DNA of 59,406 nucleotides from an uncultured Lachnospiraceae bacterium (GCA_910578115.1 CAJTPO010000028.1:1-59406); one strand, 5' to 3'. Positions 35,810 to 44,991 are shown, counted from the first letter of the stretch. Numbers and translations are program-made. Notes: generated from the letters alone by a model not told the origin.

Positions 35810-37108
35810 ATGGAACGGTATTACCAACAGGAAATTGAAACTGCGGACAGGGAGCAGGTCCTTGCGTGGCAGAATGAGCGGCTGGTAAAGCAGGTGCGCC
35901 ACGTGTGGGACAATGTGCCTTACTACCGCGCGAAAATGGAGGAAAAGGGAGTTACGCCCGAGGATATTCAGAGCGTGGCGGATCTGCATAAGCTGCCTTT
36001 TTTGACCAAGGACGATTTAAGAGAAGCGTACCCTTACGGGCTGCTGGCAAAGCCTCTCAAGGACTGTGTGCGTATTCAGTCTACTTCGGGGACTACGGGA
36101 CGCCGGGTGGTGGCTTTTTATACTCAGCATGATATTGATCTGTGGGAGGACTGCTGTGCCCGGGCGATCATGGCGGCAGGCGGCACGGAAGAGGATGTGT
36201 GCCATGTGAGTTACGGGTATGGCCTTTTCACAGGAGGACCGGGCTTAAACGGCGGCAGCCATAAGGTAGGCTGTCTGACACTGCCCATGTCTTCCGGCAA
36301 TACGGACAGACAGCTGCAGTTTATGGTGGATCTGGGTTCTACGATCCTGTGCTGTACGCCTTCCTATGCCGCTTTTCTGGCGGAGAGCATTCATGAGAGA
36401 GGGCTGCAGGACCAGATCAAGTTGAAAGCCGGTATCTTCGGCGCGGAGGCGTGGAGCGAGGAGATGCGGCAGGATATTCAGAATAAACTGCGTATCAAGG
36501 CCTACGATATCTATGGTCTTACAGAAACAAGTGGTCCCGGTGTGGCCTTTGAGTGCAGTGAGCAGACCGGTATGCATATCAATGAAGACCACTTTATTGC
36601 GGAGATCATCGATCCGGATACGGGCGAGGTTCTGCCGGAAGGCAGTAAGGGCGAGCTGGTGTTTACCTCGATCACGAAAGAGGCCTTTCCGCTGCTGCGT
36701 TACCGTACCAGAGACATCTGCGTGCTGACAAGAAAGAAATGTTCCTGCGGCCGTACCCATGTGAAGATGAGCAAGCCGATGGGCAGAAGCGATGATATGC
36801 TGATCGTCAAGGGCGTGAATGTCTTCCCGTCCCAGATCGAGACGGTGCTTCTGGAGCAGGGTTATCCGGCTAACTATCAGATCATCGTGGACCGCGTCAA
36901 CAATTCCGATACCATCGAGGTGATGGTGGAGATGACACCGGAGAACTTCTCCGATAACCTGGGTAAGATCACGGCGATGGAGAAGAGCCTTGTATCTGCG
37001 CTTAAGGCGATGTTGGGCATCTATGCGAAAGTGCGGCTGGTGGCTCCCAAGTCCATTACGAGAAGCGAAGGCAAGGCAGTGCGCGTGATCGATAAGCGTA
37101 AGATTTGA
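35810..37108 (+). CDS. paaK: Phenylacetate-CoA ligase (AMP-forming)
   Basis: 432 aa from ATG 35810, the length of PaaK; the upstream open frame is repeat read-through. Motifs: NVPYYRAKMEEKGV, the ATP-binding QSTSGTTGRRVV, YGLTETSGPGVAFEC, and the C-terminal KGVNVFPSQIE. It activates phenylacetate or related arylacetates. Together with IorAB it can convert arylpyruvate to arylacetate with ATP gain (reverse direction) or the opposite. Followed by an ACT-domain gene. Confidence 0.93.
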   Translation: MERYYQQEIETADREQVLAWQNERLVKQVRHVWDNVPYYRAKMEEKGVTPEDIQSVADLHKLPFLTKDDLREAYPYGLLAKPLKDCVRIQSTSGTTGRRVVAFYTQHDIDLWEDCCARAIMAAGGTEEDVCHVSYGYGLFTGGPGLNGGSHKVGCLTLPMSSGNTDRQLQFMVDLGSTILCCTPSYAAFLAESIHERGLQDQIKLKAGIFGAEAWSEEMRQDIQNKLRIKAYDIYGLTETSGPGVAFECSEQTGMHINEDHFIAEIIDPDTGEVLPEGSKGELVFTSITKEAFPLLRYRTRDICVLTRKKCSCGRTHVKMSKPMGRSDDMLIVKGVNVFPSQIETVLLEQGYPANYQIIVDRVNNSDTIEVMVEMTPENFSDNLGKITAMEKSLVSALKAMLGIYAKVRLVAPKSITRSEGKAVRVIDKRKI

Positions 37109-37145
37109 TATAAGTAGATTTGAAGAAAGGAGCAAGGCTATCATT

Positions 37146-37577
37146 ATGACAATACCTCAAATTTCTGTATTTTTGGAGAACAAAGCGGGACAGCTGGCGG
37201 ATATCACCGGGATTCTCTCGCAGAATCAGGTGAATATGCGGGCTATCAATATCGCGGAGACGACGGATTACGGCGTATTGCGGCTGATCGTGGATGATGC
37301 TGCGAAAGCATCATCGATTCTTCTGGAAAAAGGCTTTATCCTGACCATGACACCTGTGGTTGGCGTGGCTGTTCCGGATACGCCCGGCGGGCTGAGCAGG
37401 GTACTCAGTGTGATTTCCAGCGCCGAGATCGATGTGGAATATATGTATTCTGTTTTTGGGCAGAAGGACGGGCAGGCCTGCATGATCTTCCGTGTGGCGG
37501 ATTCGGACGGGCTGACGGCAGTTCTGGAGCAGAACGGGATCGGGACGATTGCGGGAGAGGATCTGGGACTGCATTAG
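37146..37577 (+). CDS. Tandem ACT-domain protein
   Basis: 143 aa made of two ACT modules (about 4-70: ISVFLENKAGQLADITGIL; about 72-140: VVGVAVPDTPGGLSRVLSVIS). Proteins of this type habitually follow paaK/ior genes in anaerobes and are thought to sense amino acids, probably aromatic or branched ones. No catalytic domain is present. It ends the GC-rich aryl-acid locus. Confidence 0.9.
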   Translation: MTIPQISVFLENKAGQLADITGILSQNQVNMRAINIAETTDYGVLRLIVDDAAKASSILLEKGFILTMTPVVGVAVPDTPGGLSRVLSVISSAEIDVEYMYSVFGQKDGQACMIFRVADSDGLTAVLEQNGIGTIAGEDLGLH

Positions 37578-37673
37578 AATGCCCTTGTGCCTGTGCCGGC
37601 ATAGCGGGAAAAGCGGCCGGGCAGACGAACGCGATCTGTTACCGATAAAGTACATAATAGAAAGAATATGATG

Positions 37674-37779
37674 TGAGGCTGCTGCAAAATCTGGCGGTCA
37701 TATGATATGTGGTTGATGATGAAAGGATCATGATGCCATATACTATATGAACTGACAGTTTGCAGCAGCTTCATTTTTT
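37674..37779 (+). terminator. Very long hairpin (about 100 nt) with T run
   Basis: TGAGGCTGCTGCAAA at the left (37674-37688) pairs with TTTGCAGCAGCTTCA at the right (37759-37773) with one G-T pair. Pairing continues inward through CATATGATATGTGG with CCATATACTATATG (one mismatch, a few G-T) and an ATCAT-type tip. The right arm is followed by TTTTTTA. It terminates the aryl-acid operon; its size and near-complete pairing also fit a small palindromic insertion. Confidence 0.75.
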
Positions 37780-38061
37780 ATCGCGAGCGATCACGAACAG
37801 CGCAGAAGTATGCAGTTTTGATTGCCGGTTACTTCTATCGTGATGTATGCCGGAAAAGGGCGATGGAGATAATAGAATAGAAGGAGCGGGCAGTTTAGTA
37901 CAAAGGGATTTTTATACGGGATATGGATGTTTGGAAAAGGATAGTGATTGTGAAATGACCTTAATGGATTAAGAGTGATGTGAAAATAAATAAAAATCGA
38001 AATAAAATATGAATAGAAATTATATATAATAACCAAATAAAAGAAAAAGATGATAAATTTC

Positions 38062-38090
38062 TTTACACAATATGCTTATTGTGATATATA
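38062..38090 (+). promoter_or_regulatory. Promoter with palindromic operator at the head of the 38-58 kb catabolic locus
   Basis: TTTACA (38062-38067), 17-bp spacer, TATATA (38085-38090). The spacer contains a perfect inverted repeat, CACAATA-tgct-TATTGTG (38066-38083), a classic repressor position. Downstream is an AT-rich palindromic stretch (38091-38117). The rest of the 562-bp gap 37578-38139 holds the long hairpin and otherwise nothing recognisable. Confidence 0.6.
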
Positions 38091-38139
38091 TAAATTATAA
38101 TTTATAAATTATAATTTTAAGCACAAGGATGGTACGGAT

Positions 38140-38574
38140 ATGAAATATTATAGTGGAGACGGGGTAGGAAAAACATTTGTCATAGAACTCGACAGAGGGG
38201 AAGAACTGTTTGAAAGTGTGGAATCTATCTTGGAAAAGGAAGGTGTCCGGAATGCATTTATTGCGAGCGCAGTGGGCAGTGTAGCTCATCTGGAGTATCA
38301 CAGGCCAACCAGCATGGATGCTGCAGCGGAAGATGAATTTTTGTCTCTGGATGGACCTTTTGAATTTGGCGGATTGACAGGAACCGTATTTAACGGTGTA
38401 GCGCATTTTCACTTTTCCATCGGCGGTGTAAAGGATCTGCATGTCGGGCATTTGGAGAGAGGTACGAAAGTTCTGTATTTACTGGAACTGATCGTGATTG
38501 AGCTGAAAGGACTGCATCTGGAAAGAAAGATGACACCTGAAAATGTAAAGAAGCTGTTTCCGGTAGAAGGTTGA
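38140..38574 (+). CDS. PPC/DUF296-domain protein
   Basis: 144 aa covering one PPC (DUF296) domain: ELDRGEELFESVESILEKEGV, AFIASAVGSVAHLEYH and the metal-binding-like NGVAHFHFSIG...DLHVGHL His cluster. Bacterial members form trimers and several have a bound metal. Their role is unknown, some sitting in catabolic clusters as here. Its stop codon TGA lies within the first conserved bases (AGGTTGAATAAATT) of element copy D. Confidence 0.85.
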   Translation: MKYYSGDGVGKTFVIELDRGEELFESVESILEKEGVRNAFIASAVGSVAHLEYHRPTSMDAAAEDEFLSLDGPFEFGGLTGTVFNGVAHFHFSIGGVKDLHVGHLERGTKVLYLLELIVIELKGLHLERKMTPENVKKLFPVEG

Positions 38575-38651
38575 ATAAATTCTCTGATGAGTAATTTAGT
38601 TCAACAAACTGAACAGGTTCAGTTAGAATTTGTGACGCTTCGGCATTAAGG
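38568..38651 (+). repeat. Intercistronic covarying hairpin element, copy D (truncated)
   Basis: GTTGAATAAATT with AATTTAGTTCAAC, then ACTGAAC/GTTCAGT as in copy C, then a collapsed GAATTTGTGACGCTTCGGCAT tail in which hairpins 2 and 3 are deleted and the tail reads CATTAAGG instead of AATGGAGG. Its first bases supply the stop codon of the PPC gene. The next 100 bp contain a GAAGC...GCTTC hairpin and the GGAGG used by the GH2 gene. Confidence 0.75.
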
Positions 38652-38755
38652 AAAAAATGAAACCCTGGAACAGGGCAGATTCGGTAACTATGAAGCGAAA
38701 GGCTGCATAGCTGCATGGCTCGTTGCTTCACGGAAATAAAACAGGAGGCGTGTGA

Positions 38756-40996
38756 ATGTTTCAAGCATTGTATAACAGAAAAACAGAAAGCTTAAACGGC
38801 GTATGGAAATATCGTATCGACCAGAATGACGTGGGTGTGAGACAGAGTTACTATCTGTCAAACGGCGAGGAGGATGTGTGGAAGAAGATCAAGGTACCCC
38901 ATAACTGGTATCTTACGGAGGAGATCGGTGACTATTTTGGAACGATCTGGTACACCAGGAAATTTAAGGCTCCTAAGGAGATGAAAGGGAAGAGGGTCTT
39001 TCTCTACTTCGAGGGCGTGGATTATATTTCCGAGGTCTGGTTGAATGGCACTTATCTGGGATTTCACGAAGGAATGTTTAACTCCTTTGAGTATGATATT
39101 ACATCCTGCATCGATTGGGAGGGCGATAATCTTTTGATCGTCAGGGACAGTGCGCCGAAGGATACGACAGAATATATTCCGGCGGATAAGACGGAAGTTC
39201 CCATGTCTGAGAAGTATAAGGTGCATCAGTCAAAAGGAATCACCCAGATCAAAGGGCATATGATCGAGGCCATGCACCGGCCAGGTTGTAAGACCGCTTA
39301 CCGGCAGGACGGCAATTCCGGCGGTATCTGGGGCGATGTTAAGCTCGTATGCAGACCGGATATTTATATACAGTACGTGAAGAGCTACACGAAGATCGGA
39401 TATAAGAAAGACTGGCTGGGGGATCAGCAGGATAAACCGGACGGTACAGGTCTTGCGGCCTTTGATGTCTATATCCATAACAGTACCAGGAAAGCGGTGA
39501 AAACGAATATCACATTAGATATCAGACCCTATAATTTTGAGGGGGATTCCCATTGTTCCATCGGCCGGGAAGTGGTGCTGCAGCCTGGGGATAATGTTTT
39601 TAAGATCACGGCGACCATTCCCGATGTAAGACTTTGGTGGACCTGGGACCATGGCGATCCGAACATGTATACGGCACGGATCGGTGTGGAACAGGATGCC
39701 GTGGAGATGAACTTCGGCGTGAAAGAGATCCACACGGATGACAAAGGGCAGTGGTACTTAAACGGCCGCCATATTTTCCTCAGAGGTATGCGCTATATCT
39801 CCAGCTTATGGATGAGCGAAGCCAATGAAGAAATGTGGAAAAAGGATTTTGATAAAATGCTGGATATGGATATCAATTCCATAAGAATCGGCAGTCATGT
39901 GGAGCGTGACGGACTCTATACGCTGTGTGACGAACTGGGACTACTGATGTGGCAGGTATTTCCGCTGCACTATGTGATCAGTGATTCTGACGACGTGATC
40001 AACCGTGCTTCCGATATGATGCGGGATATGGGAATGATGCTCACCAATCATGCCTGCATGGGTATGTGGTCGGTGTATAAGGAGCCGGAGATCTATGAAT
40101 TGGTGGAAAGACCCAACGTATATTTTAAACTCTGCGATATTTTGAAGGAAACCCTGGGAAGTATAGATCCGATTCGGTGGATCCACAAAGGGGATTACCG
40201 GGAAGGCGTGCAGAATATCATGATCGGTTCCTGTCAGGACGGCGATATGGATGTGCACACGGCGGAGATCAAACCCAATATAGTCGAATTCGGTGCGGAC
40301 TCCGTTCCAAGTCTGGTAAGCCTGCGCAAATTCATACCGGAAGATAAGCTCTGGCCGCCGCATTGGGATACCTGGGAATACTGGGGATTGTTCTACTGGA
40401 ACCAGTTCAGAAGAGGCAAGGTGGAGATGGGCAATTCTCTGGAAGAATTTATCCGGAATACGCAGCAATATGAGGCGTTGGTCGTAAAAGAACAGATCGA
40501 ACTTTTACGGCAGAGGAAATATCAGCCGGTGGCCTCCATGTATCTGTACTACTGGAGCGATGCGTGTCCGGTCATGGGATCCGGCCTGTTTGATTATTAC
40601 AGGGAACCCTATGCAGTATATGAATCCATGAAAGGGGTATATACGCAGGTGCTGATCAGTCTGGAATGGGAGCAGGAGCCTCATGTGATCGGCAGAGAGA
40701 AGAAATACGGCAGAGGACAGATGTTCCGGGCGAAGATCTGGCTGAACAACGATCATTTCCATTCGGTGGAGGATGCGCAGATCCACTGGGAGATCCACAG
40801 GGAAAACAGCACGGAGATCCTGACGGAGCGTACATGGACAGAAACGCTTGTCGAGGACAGCGCACAGGTAAGAGACCAGATTTCCTGGATCCTGCCGGGA
40901 GACTATGTAGGCAACTATGTGATCGATATGTGGGTGAAAGATAAGAACGGCAAAGTCTTATCCAGGAACAATACGGTGATCAAAGCGCATGCTTGA
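38756..40996 (+). CDS. Glycoside hydrolase family 2 enzyme (paralog 1)
   Basis: 746 aa, no signal peptide, so it acts in the cytoplasm on imported substrate. Order: N-terminal jelly-roll sugar-binding domain (about 1-215, VPHNWYLTEEIGDYFGTIWYTRKF, VDYISEVWLNGTYLGFHEG), Ig-like domain, TIM barrel (about 345-610), C-terminal beta domain. The expected nucleophile is E511 in NIVEFGADS. The acid/base segment reads MWSVYKEPE with E443, so the Asn that normally precedes the Glu in clan GH-A is K442. The C-terminal barrel resembles beta-mannosidase-like GH2 members. The substrate is unknown. Confidence 0.9.
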   Translation: MFQALYNRKTESLNGVWKYRIDQNDVGVRQSYYLSNGEEDVWKKIKVPHNWYLTEEIGDYFGTIWYTRKFKAPKEMKGKRVFLYFEGVDYISEVWLNGTYLGFHEGMFNSFEYDITSCIDWEGDNLLIVRDSAPKDTTEYIPADKTEVPMSEKYKVHQSKGITQIKGHMIEAMHRPGCKTAYRQDGNSGGIWGDVKLVCRPDIYIQYVKSYTKIGYKKDWLGDQQDKPDGTGLAAFDVYIHNSTRKAVKTNITLDIRPYNFEGDSHCSIGREVVLQPGDNVFKITATIPDVRLWWTWDHGDPNMYTARIGVEQDAVEMNFGVKEIHTDDKGQWYLNGRHIFLRGMRYISSLWMSEANEEMWKKDFDKMLDMDINSIRIGSHVERDGLYTLCDELGLLMWQVFPLHYVISDSDDVINRASDMMRDMGMMLTNHACMGMWSVYKEPEIYELVERPNVYFKLCDILKETLGSIDPIRWIHKGDYREGVQNIMIGSCQDGDMDVHTAEIKPNIVEFGADSVPSLVSLRKFIPEDKLWPPHWDTWEYWGLFYWNQFRRGKVEMGNSLEEFIRNTQQYEALVVKEQIELLRQRKYQPVASMYLYYWSDACPVMGSGLFDYYREPYAVYESMKGVYTQVLISLEWEQEPHVIGREKKYGRGQMFRAKIWLNNDHFHSVEDAQIHWEIHRENSTEILTERTWTETLVEDSAQVRDQISWILPGDYVGNYVIDMWVKDKNGKVLSRNNTVIKAHA

Positions 40997-41171
40997 ATGG
41001 AGGCAGGGTTGAATTTGTGACGCTTCGGAATGGAGGCAAGGTTGAATAAATTCTCTGAGGAGCAATTTATTCAACCAAGAGTTTGTGTCGAAGCGTCACA
41101 AACTCCTTGATCGCAGAGCAGAATCTGAAATTCTGCTCGCGTCCTCAGCGCAAAGCACTTCGGAATGGAGG
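40997..41171 (+). repeat. Intercistronic covarying hairpin element, copy E
   Basis: It starts right after the stop of GH2 paralog 1. A partial duplicated head is followed by GTTGAATAAATT (41041-41052) with AATTTATTCAAC (41064-41075); GAGTTTGTG (41079-41087) with CACAAACTC (41097-41105), a compensated A-T to G-C change relative to copies B and C; GAGCAGAAT (41116-41124) with ATTCTGCTC (41130-41138). It ends CACTTCGGAATGGAGG, whose GGAGG (41167-41171) serves paralog 2. Confidence 0.88.
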
Positions 41172-41176
41172 AAAAT

Positions 41177-43426
41177 ATGATAATGCTTTATGAAGGAAGA
41201 CAGACCATAGATTTGGGCGGTCTTTGGGAATATAAGAAGGAAGAAACTGACAGGACGGCAGAGGCGTTCAGGACAGGGGAGTTAATGGATCCGGAGGGAT
41301 GGAGACCGATCCGGGTGCCGAATAACTGGTATCTGACAGAGATCGGTGATTATTTCGGGACGATCTGGTTCAGGACATCCTTCCAGACGCCGGCAAGGAA
41401 AAAGAATAAGCATATCTGGCTGCGTTTTGGGGCGGTGGACTACATCGCGGATGTGTGGCTCAACGGCGAGTATCTGGGAAACCATGAAGGCATATTTAGT
41501 CCCTTCGAGTTTGACATTACGGATTACTTACGGGAAGGAGCGGAAAACGAGCTGTTGGTCAGAGACAGCGCACCCCGTGATGAGACAGAATATATCAATG
41601 CCGGCACGGATCGGGATACACCGCTGTCAGAACCCTATCAGCGACATCAGGCGAAGGCGATCACCCAGATCAAAGGACATATGATCGACGCCATGCACAG
41701 ACCGGGAGCAATGACCTCATTCCGGCAGGATGGGAATTCGGCGGGAATCTGGGATCAGGTGGAACTGGTAAAAAGGCCGGACAAATTTATAGAATACGCA
41801 AAGATCTCCACCAGGATCGTCCTGAAAAAGGACTGGGCGGGGGACGGCCAGGATAAGGATACCGGCTCCGCGCTGGTCAGCATGGATGTGACCCTGAACA
41901 ATCAGACCGATGCACCCGTGAAAGGCAGCCTGCGTGCGTTGATCCTGCCCGCGAATTTTGAGGGAGACGACAGAGTCGTAAGCGGCAGAGAGATCGTAGT
42001 GCCGCCCGGCAGGACTACAGTAAAACTTGCGGTGACGGTAGAAGACGCGAAACTCTGGTGGACCTGGGATCACGGCTATCCACATCTTTACCAGGTGACA
42101 CTGAGCTGGCAGGAGGATGAGACGACCATCCGTTTTGGCATCAAGGAAGTGGAGTATGACGAGAAACATGGTACCTGGTACCTGAATAGGAAGAAGATCT
42201 TCCTGCGTGGTATGCGTTACATCTCCAGTTTGTGGATGAGTGAGGCGGGGATGGAGATGTGGAAGCCGGATTTCGAGAAGATGATCCGTATGAACATCAA
42301 CTCCATCCGTATCGGGAGCCATGTGGAGAGAGACGGTGTATATACACTTTGTGATGAGCTGGGCCTGCTGATGTGGCAGGTGTTCCCCCTGCATTACTGC
42401 GTCAGCGACGACGACGATCTGATCTCGCGTGCCTCCGACATGATGCGGGATATGGGAATGATGCTCACTAATCATGCCTGTATGGGTATGTGGTCGGTGT
42501 ATAAGGAGCCGGAGATCTATCTGCTTCCGGACAAACCAAACAATTACTTTAGACTCTGCCAGATCTTAAAAGAGACCTTAAAGTCAGTCGATCCGGTGAG
42601 ATGGGTGCATCTGGGAGATTATCGGGAAGGCGTGATGAATATCATGCTGGGCTGCTGCAATGACGGTGATGTGGATGTGCATGACTTGAATGTCCCGCCC
42701 AATATTGTGGAGTTTGGATCCCAGTCCATCCCCTGCATGGAGACCTTGAAAACATTTATACCCGAAGATAAGATGTGGCCGCCGCACTGGGATACCTGGG
42801 AATATTGGGGATTGTTCTACTCGAATACGTTCAAGTTCGGCAAAGTGAAGCTGGGTGATTCGATCGAGGAGTTTATTGAGAATACACAGAACTATGAGGC
42901 GGAATCGGTAAAGGAACAGATCGAGTTCCTGAGACAGAAGAAGTACGATCCTGTCTCCACGATGTATCTGTATTACTGGAGCGACGCCTGCCCGATGATC
43001 GGCTCGGGGCTTTTGGATTATTACAGAAGACCGTACAAAGTATACGACTATATGCAGCAGGTCTACACACCGGTACTTGTCTGCCTGGAGCCCTGTATCC
43101 ATCCGCACAGACTCGGCAGGGAGAAGGTATTTGCACCGGGCAGATCCTTTACCGGGAGAGTATGGTTGATCAATGACCATTATGAGACCATACAGGATGC
43201 AGAATTATCGTGGAAAGTCACGGATCTGGAGACGGGAGAAGTGTTGGCGGAGAATGCATTTTATCTGGATATTCTGCCTGACTCCGCAGAGATTCCCGAT
43301 CATATCGTGCTTCCCTTACGGGAGGAATGGGACGGACATAAGTGCAGGGTGGATATGTCGGTGACAAAGGATACAGAAGTGCTCTCGGAAAACTGGGCCA
43401 ACTTCACGGTCGCGAAGGGAGACTAA
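41177..43426 (+). CDS. Glycoside hydrolase family 2 enzyme (paralog 2)
   Basis: 749 aa from ATG 41177, five bases after the GGAGG of element E. Same domain order as paralog 1 and clearly homologous along the whole length (VPNNWYLTEIGDYFGTIWF, LRGMRYISSLWMSEAG, WPPHWDTWEYWGLFY). Nucleophile E512 in NIVEFGSQS; acid/base E444, again preceded by Lys (K443) in MWSVYKEPE. Retention of two diverged copies with the same unusual motif suggests different aglycones or a hetero-oligomer. Intracellular. Confidence 0.9.
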   Translation: MIMLYEGRQTIDLGGLWEYKKEETDRTAEAFRTGELMDPEGWRPIRVPNNWYLTEIGDYFGTIWFRTSFQTPARKKNKHIWLRFGAVDYIADVWLNGEYLGNHEGIFSPFEFDITDYLREGAENELLVRDSAPRDETEYINAGTDRDTPLSEPYQRHQAKAITQIKGHMIDAMHRPGAMTSFRQDGNSAGIWDQVELVKRPDKFIEYAKISTRIVLKKDWAGDGQDKDTGSALVSMDVTLNNQTDAPVKGSLRALILPANFEGDDRVVSGREIVVPPGRTTVKLAVTVEDAKLWWTWDHGYPHLYQVTLSWQEDETTIRFGIKEVEYDEKHGTWYLNRKKIFLRGMRYISSLWMSEAGMEMWKPDFEKMIRMNINSIRIGSHVERDGVYTLCDELGLLMWQVFPLHYCVSDDDDLISRASDMMRDMGMMLTNHACMGMWSVYKEPEIYLLPDKPNNYFRLCQILKETLKSVDPVRWVHLGDYREGVMNIMLGCCNDGDVDVHDLNVPPNIVEFGSQSIPCMETLKTFIPEDKMWPPHWDTWEYWGLFYSNTFKFGKVKLGDSIEEFIENTQNYEAESVKEQIEFLRQKKYDPVSTMYLYYWSDACPMIGSGLLDYYRRPYKVYDYMQQVYTPVLVCLEPCIHPHRLGREKVFAPGRSFTGRVWLINDHYETIQDAELSWKVTDLETGEVLAENAFYLDILPDSAEIPDHIVLPLREEWDGHKCRVDMSVTKDTEVLSENWANFTVAKGD

Positions 43427-43507
43427 TGGGGCAGAACGTCTGCTGGCGTTAACAATAAATGGTTCACTGAAAGCAAACTGCATGGTTTTGAGATGATTTA
43501 CAAATGA

Positions 43508-43545
43508 TTTACAGGTACATAATGAAGTGGGATATGTACTGTAAA
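43508..43545 (+). promoter_or_regulatory. Inverted repeat upstream of the ABC transporter genes
   Basis: TTTACAG-g-TACAT (43508-43520) faces ATGTACTGTAAA (43534-43545), a 12-bp inverted repeat with one bulged G. It could be an operator or a processing or attenuation hairpin between the GH2 gene and the binding-protein gene. There is no T run directly after it. Confidence 0.5.
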
Positions 43546-43580
43546 TAAATGACACAGGGAATGCAAAAGGAGGAAAAAGG

Positions 43581-44978
43581 ATGAGTAGAATGAAAAAGGT
43601 ATTGGCACTTGGTCTTGCATGCGGGCTTCTGTTGACAGCCTGCGGCGGTAAGGATGCACCGGCGGATAACGGCGGCGGGACAACCGCTCCGGCAGACAGC
43701 CAGGCGGAGACGACAGATGCGGCTGAAACACCGGCAGAGGACAAAGGCGCTGTGGACAGCGGTGAGAAACAGACACTGCGTGTGGCATGGTGGGGTTCCA
43801 CGGAGAGAGACAAGATTTATTACCAGATAAACGATATGTTTATGGCGGAGTATCCCAATGTGGAGATCGTAACGGAAAGCCCTGGCTGGAACGATTACTG
43901 GGTGGCGCAGTCTACCGCGTACGCCAGCAACAGTGCGGCGGATGTGGTGCAGTTCCAGTCCAATCAGATCGGGGAGTACTGTTCCAAAGGTGTGCTGACC
44001 CCGCTTCAACCCTACGTGGAATCCGGAGCCATTAATCTGGAAGACTGGAACCAGGATCTTGTGGATACCGGCAAATATGAGGATCAGCTCTACATGATAT
44101 CTCTCGGTATCACGGCGCAGACACTGTATATCAACGAAACCTTTTTAAGTGAACTGGGAGTAGAGCTCTGGCCGGCAGACCAGGATATCACCTGGGATGA
44201 ATATGCACAGTTCCTGCAGGAGGTGCAGGCGAAGCTGGGCGCCGACACCTATGCCGGAATGGATATCTATACCAATAACGACCTCGTCTGGGTATGGATC
44301 CGGGAGAACAGTACAGACGGTCAGGAGTGGCTGGATGAGGACGGGAACTTTGCACCAGGTGCGGATACCCTGGAAAGCTGGTACGCGTTCTCGGATGATA
44401 TGAGAAAAGCGGGCACCTTCCCAAGTGTAGAGTGGACGCAGGAATGGCTCGCCAAAGCATGGGAAGAAGGCGCACTGGTAAACAGAAAAGTCGTATGTAT
44501 GTTTGAAAATGCAAACAAGTACAAGATTTATCAGAATTCCATGGAAGACAAGCTGGCCATCAGAAAGGTGCCCGTTGGGAACAACGGAAAGCATGGCGAT
44601 CTGCTGATCACTTCCGCGTTCGGAATCTCCGAATCTTCCAAACAGAAGGATCTGGCGGCAGAGTATATTAATTTCTTCGTAAACAACATGGAGGCACAGA
44701 AGGTCTTCAATCAGGAACTGGGCGTGCCCGCATCTCTCACGGTACAGGAAGAGCTGGCAAAGACAGCGGATCCCAGTGATGTGGCAGCAACGGAGTATTT
44801 GAATATGGTTGCAGCGCAGGCGCCGCCCTTTGTTGCCAAGGCTCCCGGGGTATGGGCGATCCAGGATGAGATCAACGGTACGGCGGAAATGGTAGCCACC
44901 GGCATGATGTCAGCCAGAGAAGGCGCGGAACACATCATCGGCATTGCCAATGAAATGATTGCCGAGAACGCAAACTGA
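43581..44978 (+). CDS. Sugar ABC transporter, substrate-binding lipoprotein
   Basis: 465 aa. Lipoprotein signal MKKVLALGLACGLLLTACGG with lipobox LTAC, then a Pro/Ala/Asp linker and a family 1 extracellular solute-binding domain (LRVAWWGSTERDK, IYTNNDLVWVW, FMVAT-like C-terminal lobe ending in AEHIIGIANEM). It captures an oligosaccharide or glycoside outside the membrane for the two permeases downstream. Start ATG 43581 with AGGAGG. Confidence 0.93.
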   Translation: MSRMKKVLALGLACGLLLTACGGKDAPADNGGGTTAPADSQAETTDAAETPAEDKGAVDSGEKQTLRVAWWGSTERDKIYYQINDMFMAEYPNVEIVTESPGWNDYWVAQSTAYASNSAADVVQFQSNQIGEYCSKGVLTPLQPYVESGAINLEDWNQDLVDTGKYEDQLYMISLGITAQTLYINETFLSELGVELWPADQDITWDEYAQFLQEVQAKLGADTYAGMDIYTNNDLVWVWIRENSTDGQEWLDEDGNFAPGADTLESWYAFSDDMRKAGTFPSVEWTQEWLAKAWEEGALVNRKVVCMFENANKYKIYQNSMEDKLAIRKVPVGNNGKHGDLLITSAFGISESSKQKDLAAEYINFFVNNMEAQKVFNQELGVPASLTVQEELAKTADPSDVAATEYLNMVAAQAPPFVAKAPGVWAIQDEINGTAEMVATGMMSAREGAEHIIGIANEMIAENAN

Positions 44979-44991
44979 TCTATGCAGGACA

